A stretch of 12,164 nt of DNA, taken from Phoronis ovalis (taxonomy: Eukaryota > Phoronida > Phoronidae). Both the position numbers and the translations under genes were made by a program. The DNA is taken from positions 1 through 12,164 of the forward strand of contig JAOXYB010047281.1 of NCBI GenBank assembly GCA_028565635.1, given 5' to 3'. Below, piece by piece: positions 1 to 9,600 of the stretch. Numbering within the stretch: position 1 is the stretch's first letter; each line of letters begins with the position of its first letter. The notes under the pieces were generated by a model, which made no database searches, was not told the DNA's origin, and was given only the letters and a program-made list of their open reading frames with translations.

Positions 1-480
1 CACCCCGGGGCGATTATTAGAGAGGGGGCGATTATTGATTTATTTTAGTCGCTAGAGGGGGCGATTATTAGAGGGGGCGATTATTAAAGAAGGGGGCGAT
101 TATTAAAGAAAATACGGTATACCAAACAATTTAAAAAGTAAGTACCTGCTAGCAATTAAAATGAAACTTAACTAGTAAATCTTGTTTATATGTACATTGT
201 ATGGCAATGATGAAAGATTCTGGAAAGGCATATCTTTAAGGTATTATTTTGAAATGTATTGAAAATGCTTATAAGCAGTACATACGCCAGTGCAATGCCC
301 CACGCTTTTCAATGCTTATTTGTAGCATGAGAAAAGGTGTTGCAAATGGCATGTTTCTACTAATGCACATTGGAGTTGGTACTGGCTATATGCATCAGAT
401 GTGCGGTAAAGGGGATGCACTGTTGACAGTAATACAACCGTAGAATGTTTTTGTAAGACAGTACTATGTTGTATTTACAG
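1..480 (+). other. 3' part of the intron preceding exon 1
   Basis: No myosin-like reading is seen here; the exon ending in ...DEECK expected before MPKG is not in the window. The left end is a G-rich minisatellite (see its entry). The open frame at 249-443 has no recognisable similarity. The stretch ends in the pyrimidine-rich acceptor at 470-480. Confidence 0.8.
7..105 (+). repeat. Degenerate minisatellite with core GGGGGCGATTATTA
   Basis: Five copies of a 13-14 nt core, GGGG(G)CGATTATT, begin at 7, 24, 57, 73 and 92. Spacings are 17, 33, 16 and 19 nt; the 33-nt gap fits one decayed unit (around TTTAGTCGCTAGAG). Unit ends vary (AGAG or AAAGAA). G-rich units with this wording are, from memory, frequent in marine invertebrate genomes, often inside dispersed elements. 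It continues to or beyond the left window edge. Confidence 0.9.
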
Positions 481-690
481 ATGCCAAAAGGATCAGATGA
501 AAATTGGTGTCGAAAGTTGTATGATAAGCATCTTAAGTCATCAGATCACTTTAGTAAACCTCGCATGTCCAACACAGCATTCATTGTCCACCATTTTGCT
601 GACAATGTAGAATACCAGTCAGAAGGTTTTCTTGAGAAGAACAGAGATACTGTGTATGAAGACCTTCTCAATGTTCTAAGAGCTAGCACG
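481..690 (+). CDS. MYO5: MYO5 exon 1 of window: lower 50K motor subdomain
   Basis: The exon is 70 codons, phase 0 at both ends, from acceptor TTTACAG to donor GTAAGC. It encodes MPKGSDENW at its start, then [20 protein letters not shown], the conserved lower-50K segment of the actin interface found in all myosins. The leading ATG is internal, not a start codon: in vertebrate MYO5 the same MPKG follows ...LDEECK, which must lie on the preceding exon outside the window. The frame stays open upstream to 466, but that part is the intron's pyrimidine-rich 3' end. Confidence 0.95.
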
Positions 691-3600
691 GTAAGCATAG
701 GAACCTAGTCAAAAAAGTGAATTATGAACTAGTGTATGCATATATGAACAGTGTTCTCCACAACCTGTTTGGAGGAAACGAAAGATTCACCATGTGCTGA
801 AGCAGTTTTAAACTTTTGAGTTTGCAAAATTTAAAAAGTATTTATGGATCGCAACTTTAGAAAACTGTCTCTCTGGTGACTTCAGATATATCTTGTAAAT
901 TACAAAATTAATTCTAAGATCTTGCGAAAAAAATATTTACATTTCTGTTGTAGTATGAATTTGTGGCTGATTTATTTATTGACAAGCCTGAAGAAACAGG
1001 TCAACGAAAGCGCACTAAAAGTGGTAGTTCTGCTGTACAAATGAAGGCAGGTAAAGAAGGAGCGAAAACAGGTTCAAAACAACACAAATCAACTGTGGGG
1101 TCACAGTTCAGAGATTCACTAAGAAAACTCATGGATACATTGTTTTCTACTACTCCCCATTATGTTAGATGCATAAAACCGAATGATGACAAGGAAGCTT
1201 TCAGGTATAAAGCCTCTAACTACATAATTACATGTAAATTAGCCAGGAGTCTTCTGGTTTCCAGACCATCAGTTATTCACTAAAATTTTTTAAACATATG
1301 ACTGTTACAAATTTATATTCATTTTGTATTTATACCTGAAACATCTTTAAACAATGCTAGTAAACTTGTACTTATCAAACTCTTAATTTGTGAATGCTAA
1401 ATTTCTCCATTTTTTTAGTTAACCTGTTCATTGCTCAAAACTCATCTTGTGAAGAGCTTGTTGATAAACTAATAGATTTAGTGTTATAATTTTTTTTCTT
1501 TTTGCAGTTTTGAGCCAAAGCGCGCTGTTCAACAGCTGCGTGCTTGTGGTGTTTTAGAGACTATTAGGATCAGTGCTGCAGGTTACCCATCAAGATGGAC
1601 GTATGCCGAGTTCTTCCAGAGATATCGAGTTCTAGCAAAATCTGCACATATCAACAGAAAGGACATGAGGAAAACTTGTGAATCAGTTTTGCACCATTAC
1701 ATTCAGGTTTCTGATATAGTACAATATTATCCATATTAAAGAAGCTCTCAATACAATATTTAGACATCAAAGGAACAAAAAAGTAATCTTTGGTGCTTAT
1801 GTTATATTACATCTACTTGTATGAAGACTACCAGCCTATAAAGATGAGTGTTTTTACACACCATCTGTAATTGTTAATCCCAGATAGTTTACATGACAGC
1901 TGATGTTTTTTTCTAGATTTAACTCAATATTAAGTTTACCAGAATTAAATATAAAACCTTCAGAGCTGCTATAATTATATTTGAATTTTTTTAGGATCCT
2001 GACAAATTCCAATTTGGTAAAACTAAAATTTTCTTCCGAGCTGGTCAGGTGGCTTATTTGGAAAAACTACGTTCTGATAAGTTACGTGCATGTGGTGTTA
2101 TGATACAGAAACATGTGCGTGGCTGGCTGTGTAGAAAGAGATATGTCAAAATCAGGAAATCAGTGCTGTTGGTGCAACGTTTTGGTAGAGGGATGCTGGC
2201 GAGAAGGTTAATATTATTATCATTGATTGGCAATTTGCTAGCAGTCTAATTTTCACAGATATATAATACAATTTATTGTCCAATCGTGTTTTTTCTTCTG
2301 CATTGTTGAGTAATGAAATCTTTAAAACATGTAATATTATTGGTAATTACTTACAAAAGTATCTACAATTAAACACCATTCAAATTATTTGTTTTGAAAC
2401 CACACATTTAAGTGTTATCATGAAAAATTATATATTGCTTGGAGCTTTGTAATTAATATTAAATATAAAATGTTGCGAATATCATATTGCCAAATACAGG
2501 TACTGCATATTATATTCCAGCTTACACTTGTTTTCTGGTTTATTTCAGGAAGGCATTGTTCCTTAGACATACCCGTGCTGCTACCATCATTCAAACAAGT
2601 TGGCGTGGTTTTCAACAGCGACAGAATTACCTTCATACAAGAAAAGCTATTCTTACAATACAGGTATGTCTTGGTGGAAGGTATGACATTAAATGTTAAT
2701 CATGTTAACCTTTAAAAGTTTTTCATCCCAGGATTTCCTGTGAAGTTCCAAATATTAAAACGTAATTTTTTCGTGGTTACCTAGTAATTTGACTCAACTG
2801 TTACATCATGATTTTGTTCACTACTTTCTTGCATTCATGTTTCAACAAATGATAAAATTTCATGAGGAGTAAATCCCATGAAAGCAAACTTTCCCCAAAA
2901 GTCATAAAACTGGTTTTATAACTTTATGGGGGATTAGCGCAATTACTTTGAATAGAGTGTTAAATTGGATATTGTAAATAATGAAACTTTGTATTGTAAA
3001 ATTGTGCAAACAGATTAGAGCAATACACTAATAGGTTCACAGCAGGATCACAAGGAGGCTCATTTGAAGTCCATATGTTCAAATGGGGTTAGTCAACCGC
3101 AGTTGCTCATCCACAACTGGGATTTACACAGCATGTATATACATAAAAGGATAATAAATTAGTAACTACATTGTTTGTTTTAATGTTTTTTGTTTTGTAT
3201 TTTCTTAAAATTAATAAACTTAATTTTCTAAGGCTTACACGAAAGGTATGTTTGGTCGTCGATACTACAAAACTGTATTACGTGAAACAAGGGCCATTAC
3301 AATACAAAGGATGATTCGTGGTTGGTTAGCAAGAAAGCATTACAGAAAGATCATCTATGGTATTATTAAACTTCAAGGACATGTTAGGAGACGTAGAGCA
3401 AAGAGAGAACTTAAGCAACTGAAGGTATGTTAGAAGGTAGCAGACAGGTGGTTGCAATTTAATATTTTTTATCCTTAGGCATCCATAGTCACATAAGGCT
3501 GCTACCAAGTCTTGCACTTTGCTAGGACAGTATCAGGCCTTCTTGTGTGATTGAATTTGGCATATGTTCTGTCTGCATTATTTAATGTCATGATGTTGTT

Positions 3601-6600
3601 TTTGCATGACCATTCATAGTGTTGTTCTTTCTCATAGCAAATTTTGTGATGTATTTTCTAATAGATAAGACTTTTGTTAGATTCTTAATCCTTGATTCAA
3701 TTAATGTGACACAGACTGAAATCTGATTAATGCAAATAATTCCTTATCACACATGGATGTGCACAGTTTATGTTAACACAAATCATGTGTTACCATTCAT
3801 TTCCAGATTGAAGCCCGGTCAGTGGATCATATCAAGAATGTCAACAAAGGTCTGGAAAACAAAATTATACAATTACAACAGAAACTGGATGAGAAGGTAG
3901 TTCAATCAGTAGAATTTTCATATAATTATGTTTTTATGTTGCGTAATTAATTTATTTAGTCTGACATGAGACAAGTTTGTAGCATATATTCAGTAATCAT
4001 TTTCAATTGTCACAGTTGTTTACTAGCTATATTCAAGTTTATTTAAAAAAAATTGGTTTCAAGTGATTTGAAAGTAACTTAAGAAAAATCAGACTTTTAT
4101 GGTTGTGGTCAAGTGCACTTTCCGCCGTAGGTGTATGTTAATCTAAATTATAGTTTTCATGCAGTGTCACTCGCTAATTGTATTAAAATGCACATTATCA
4201 AGCTTATGTCTAGTAAAGCAATTTTATTATAATTACATAAAATTTGTCAGTAATGTTTACAATGGTTGTATGTATTAGGTATGTGTACACCACTGTATAA
4301 CTAAGACCAATATATAAACTCAACTAATAACTGCAACAACAGCATCTTCATAGCACCTGGTAATTGTCACAAATGGACATTGAGTGTAAAAGGTGCCAGA
4401 AGAAGATACACTCGTGGACTACAAGATACCGTTTATGACAGTCAAACTGCAGTGTATGTAGAAACGCCCGCTTCAACAATCCATAGTTAGATTACAACAG
4501 TATCATAGTCTACATATACTTATAGTTTTTTGGAATCTGCAGCAGTACCTGAAACTATGCTGCAACTAGTGGATAGTGGAAGTGGCACCTAAGATAATGT
4601 CGCTGGCTGTGAACCCAACTATAGTAGGTTTGTTTACTCATTAAAATGTCTGTCTAAAATTTGATTTAATTCCTGTATAATTTGTAGAATCACGAAAACA
4701 AAACTCTCCGTGATGTTCAAGTAAAGAACAATGAGCTGAACAATCAGTTGGAGAAATTACGCAATCAGGAGAGTGAGTCTCAAGCCACATCCAATAAGAT
4801 TACAGAGTTGCAACAAATTATTGCTCAGTTACGTAAGGAATTAGAGACAGAAAAGGGCGAAAAGATGGATTTAATATCCGAGAAAGAACAACTCCTTCAG
4901 GAGCATGCAGATGTAATCGCTATGATGGCCACAGAAAAAAGTGATCTTAAAGAACAACTTAACCGTGCTAATCAACAGATATTAGAAATGGAAGAAAGTG
5001 CTGAAGGTAGTTTTTAATTAAGCATATTTCTTATTTTGCAATTGGTAAAAATTTAATTTTCGATAGTCGTCAAAGGAGGGATAAATAATTACTTAATTAC
5101 TTATAAACTCGATGTAGTATTAATACTTATCATGTATTATTGGGTACAAGATGGCCATTAAATTTTCCACTACAGATTTCCATCTTAAGAACCCTGGAAA
5201 CATTTTGATCCAAGTTTTGTTGAAGTCGGTCCAGTAGTTCTGAGTTATCACAAAATATGTTTTTGACATGGCCATGTTTTGGATTAAAGATGTCTACCAA
5301 CCTTCATAATAAATGTTTTTTGTGTTTTTGGTCCATATGAACATAATTTCGTTTAAATCTGACCAGTAGTTTCTTTGAAAAGCTTTGGACAAAACTTGCT
5401 GAAAAAATGTCTTCCAACATTGTTGATAGAAGCCATAATAACTGATGCCTTTTTAGTTTCTTTAGAATACTTTAAATTGAACTTTTCTGAAAGTTAGTTT
5501 ATGTTAAAATAAATATTGTTTTCTTTTTGTACAACTGTACAAAATGCTGTTTCATGCAGTATTATACATTTTATGTATTTCATTGTTTTGCTATAATTAA
5601 TTGTGTTAAGTTAAAAAAAAGCATGTCATGGTAGGCCACTTTTTATCATATATACATTGGCCAAATCCTTAGATAGTCACTGTGTTAGTATTTAGCTTTG
5701 ACAAGTGGCATGATCATAAGCTTGTTCAACAGGAGAGATTCTTAATGTCAGGTCATTCTGCTGTCAAATTCACCAACATAACAAGGTGCAAACTGTTATT
5801 ATAATACATATTAAATTTTTTGATTTGTAGACCTAGCTAAACAGAAACATAAGATTTCTGAAGCAGAATTCTTTGCTGACTATGAACACCATCAGAAACT
5901 TGTTAAAGAACACGCCAGATTACAACAACGGTTTGAAAATTTGCAAAGTGAAATGAAAGTTTTATCCAACCCCCACAGATTACAGACTCTTAGTAGAACG
6001 GGATCTAATGTGAGCTCTATCAGCATGGAAGCAGAATCAGAAATAAGTACAATGACAGAGAAGTCAGATGCAGAAAAAGATGAGGTAGTTATTTGGTTTT
6101 ATAAATTGTATCAAACAGTAAATTAGAATAATCATGTAATTTGCTCACAACAGAAGAATACAAGGCAATTCAGTTCACTTTTGTTTCTAATTTGAAGATA
6201 TCTGTCAGCTGAAACAAGTGTAAGAGCCAGATACTGCTACCTAGCAGCTATGAGAAAACTTTTTTATTGACTAAATATAATACATTTATACAAAAACACA
6301 TCTTATAAGTGGCATTGTCATGTATTGGACCTTCAATAAATGGCTGTGCAACTTCAAACTTTAGCCACTTATAACATTTTCCCAAGTGGCCAGCTGACTA
6401 GGTTTATTTATCAATTCTAATTCTGTTCTACTGCATTCCTTCCAGGGATATAGTACAGTTAAGGATGAGAATTATCAAAAACTTGACACTGAAATAAGCC
6501 CTGATACCCTGCCACGGATAAAAGTACAAAATGGTGAAAAACAACAGTTGGAGGCGGGAAAATCTAGATCAAGAAGTAGTAGTAACAAATCCGTTAATAA

Positions 6601-9600
6601 AGAGGTATGTGTATGCAGTGTAAGATGTTTATTACATGTTCACATATTGGTTAATACACATAAATGTAATAAGAATGATGGAAACTAACTGAAATTCATG
6701 AACATATAACGAAGAATTCATAATTATGATTATTCAGTTCATGTAAGGAGAAAATATTTGTTTTTAATACAGGTGCATTATATATTCAATTAAACAAGAA
6801 ATAATAAAACAAACGATAAGAAATAATTGTACATTGTACATGGTAAATGTTTCGTCACCTTCATTTTTGGACTTTTATTGCAGATGGATGCTGGTGATGT
6901 TGGTTTGGTGCTAAAACTTCAAAATAAAGTGAAGGACCTGGAGAGAGACAAGAAGAGACTACAAGCAGAGCTTGACAGATTAGATAGTCGACCTAGGAGT
7001 GAGTCACAGCTCTCAGATTCTGCATATGATTCGCTGAAGGTATAAAACACTACCAAGAAAAAACTCCTCACAGTTATGTTTTTATGGTTAACTTAAACTC
7101 CCTGCCATTAAATGATGTTATAAGGAATACAGACCTTTTGCAAAAATAATGCTAATATTTTTTACTGAACATAATAGATAAGACTTAATTATGTTGGTAG
7201 AAATGATAGGTAATATACATGACAAGTTAACAAACATATTGTTCTTTAATAGGTGGAACATTTTCATAAAGCATGTGTTTATTATTTCAGATGCAAGAAC
7301 TTGAGATGGAGAACAATAAAGTAAAGGAGGAACTCAAAAGATTGCAGGAAGCGACAGCACATGATGCTGGACATAGAGAAGTCATTGGTTGGTCATACTT
7401 TTAACTTAAGAGTACACGTATATTGCACAGTTTATTGTAATAAAATAATACAGCTGTGCATGATTGTCTCCACATGGGTATCAAGTCTATATATATGGGG
7501 GATTCTCAGGTTACTACACAATAAGATTGAAACACCATGATTGAACATAACACATAATAATAAACTTCTGGGTACAAAGAAAGGAATTATTTGAAAAGTA
7601 CTTTCATACCTATGGTTACTTTTAAAAATGTTTAAGCCCATATGTTTTTCTCAACAGAACAATTCCGTGCCATGGAAGCAGAATTAGAACGTCGCCGTGA
7701 TGAGTGTCTTCAATTACGATCACTGTTAGCTAATAGAACTATTGATACAAGACAGATTGCTAAGGAGTCGTATGGTGGACATGAAGAAATGCTGAATGAA
7801 GACGGGGAATTAATTATGGCATACAAAACACAAAAAGATATCAACAAGTTAGTAACATTACGCTTTATTTAACACAGTTTAACTATTTTAAATTATTTAT
7901 AAATTTTATCAAATAAATCAAAAGTAAATCAATCTGTTAAGTATTAAAACTCATCTGTTGTGTTCTGAGTCATTGTTCTGCATATAACCATGCTCCTTTT
8001 TACATTAACTCAACCATAAGCAAGATAAGTTTACTTAGATTGAAAGTAAATATGATTACGTCTCTCCATTGCTAGTTTTAGCATTTAACTAAATAAATAT
8101 AATATACATATTCTTTGCAATAAATGAATTCCAGAATGTTGCATTTTACATCCATAGTCACTAACCATGTGGCATAATGGTAGTAGGATGTCATTGTTAA
8201 CCCAGACATGTTTTCATGTCACATACAGTTGTAGTATTAAAATTTAATACCACTCAGCTTGTAGCAACTGTTGACTCATTTTGATGATTCCTTTTAATTG
8301 CTTTCACCATCAGAAGCCCGAGGTAATGCTAAAATATAATTTATGAAAATTGCCATTTTGTCTTGTGTTATTATGTTGGTGCTATTTGTGGTATGTTGCT
8401 TTGTCTGGTCATAACATTTATATATAATAATAAATTTTTATGTATTCTTGATTTGATTAATTTGATTGTTATTGTGACACAGAGTGCTGGAAAGAGAATT
8501 ACAACACGAGAAGGATGCAGGCAGAAAGAGAGAAAGAGAACTCCGTGACCAGATAGAAGAACTGAAACAAGACAATGAGAGACAACAAAGACTTATTGGA
8601 CAGGTAAGATGATTAAGACACATTGTCGTGTATTATAAACTGATTCTAAAACATTTTAAATTCTTTAGAAAAAAGATCATTGGGTTGGTATTATGTCATT
8701 TAGTGGAAATAATTTTATTGTTGATAATATCACCATTCATAAAATGTTTACCTTTAACTGTTCTGCAACTTAAAATAGCTCCTTCGTCCTCCTATGATAT
8801 CACAAACCAATTGTATCATAGTGTCATCAAAAGAGGTGATAATCTCTTGTTTAATTACTAGTTGATTTTCGAAATTGGTAAAGGTAAAACGAAAATTATT
8901 ATATAGATACCACTTCATATAATTACATATCGGTGTACATCTTTGTGGCCTTCTTTCGGGTATTTGCCACAGATTTTTTTAAAATTACATAAATACATGC
9001 AGATTGTTGTCACTTTGTGCATATGGAATTTTATGCACTGACTTTGGTGCACCCCCAGAAGATAACGGCTACAACCAGTTATTGGTTGAAAACCTTTAAA
9101 AAAAGTATCATGTGATTTTAATTCAATGTTTAGCTGAAGAATGACAGAAAGCTCAACAAGGTAAACGCATGGTAAATGCTAGCTACTTGATAAAATTACA
9201 AATGCATTAAACATAAGGTTCCGAAAGTTTGTTTTTGAATATTAATGGAGAAATGTTAAAAAGAAAGAATGAGATGTTAAACCTATTAATATGTGAAGTT
9301 GCAGTTTTAGCATGTAACAGTTTTAGCTCATGCTCACATATAACTTTAACTGAATTTGTCTGAATAAGTTTTCCATTCGCTAATTATCCCTTTTACTGTT
9401 TTTCACTTCAGCTGAATATGATAACAAGTGTAGGTATCAATATTAATAAAAACTACTTTTATATCATGATAGCATGTTGCCTCATTTCTGTACTAATATC
9501 ATAAAAAATATGATTTTTGTCTCCATAGTCAGTTAATATAAAATAGTAGAGTTATAGCTTATTGAACCTATCATCAGTGTTTTATAATTTTGCTTAAAAA

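Larger units (their letters stand above)
2664..3232 (+). other. Intron 5 (569 nt) with clustered inverted repeats
   Basis: This is a GTATGT...TTTTCTAAG intron. Its middle holds four short inverted repeats (2858-2883, 2892-2933, 3059-3087, 3100-3119). No coding or tRNA-like gene is seen. Confidence 0.9.

Noticed and set aside
249-443. 64-codon open frame before exon 1
   Set aside because: It has no myosin similarity, no fitting splice sites, and lies in the intron upstream of MPKG. The expected preceding exon end (...DEECK) is not in it.
481-483. ATG at the start of exon 1 as a translation start
   Set aside because: MPKG is internal in all myosin V proteins I recall, and a strong acceptor ends exactly at 480.
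2418-2715. Three overlapping open frames on both strands
   Set aside because: Only the frame of 2549-2663 gives IQ motifs. The others are shadows over intron and exon 5.
8169-8183. tRNA A-box-like GTGGCATAATGGTAG, possible tRNA-derived SINE
   Set aside because: No B box (GGTTCGANNCC type) or poly(A) tail was found at a suitable distance.
8363-8861. Hydrophobic open frames on both strands around exon 14
   Set aside because: A+T-rich sequence produces runs of I, L, F and K; there is no family resemblance, and exon 14 explains the coding part in another frame.
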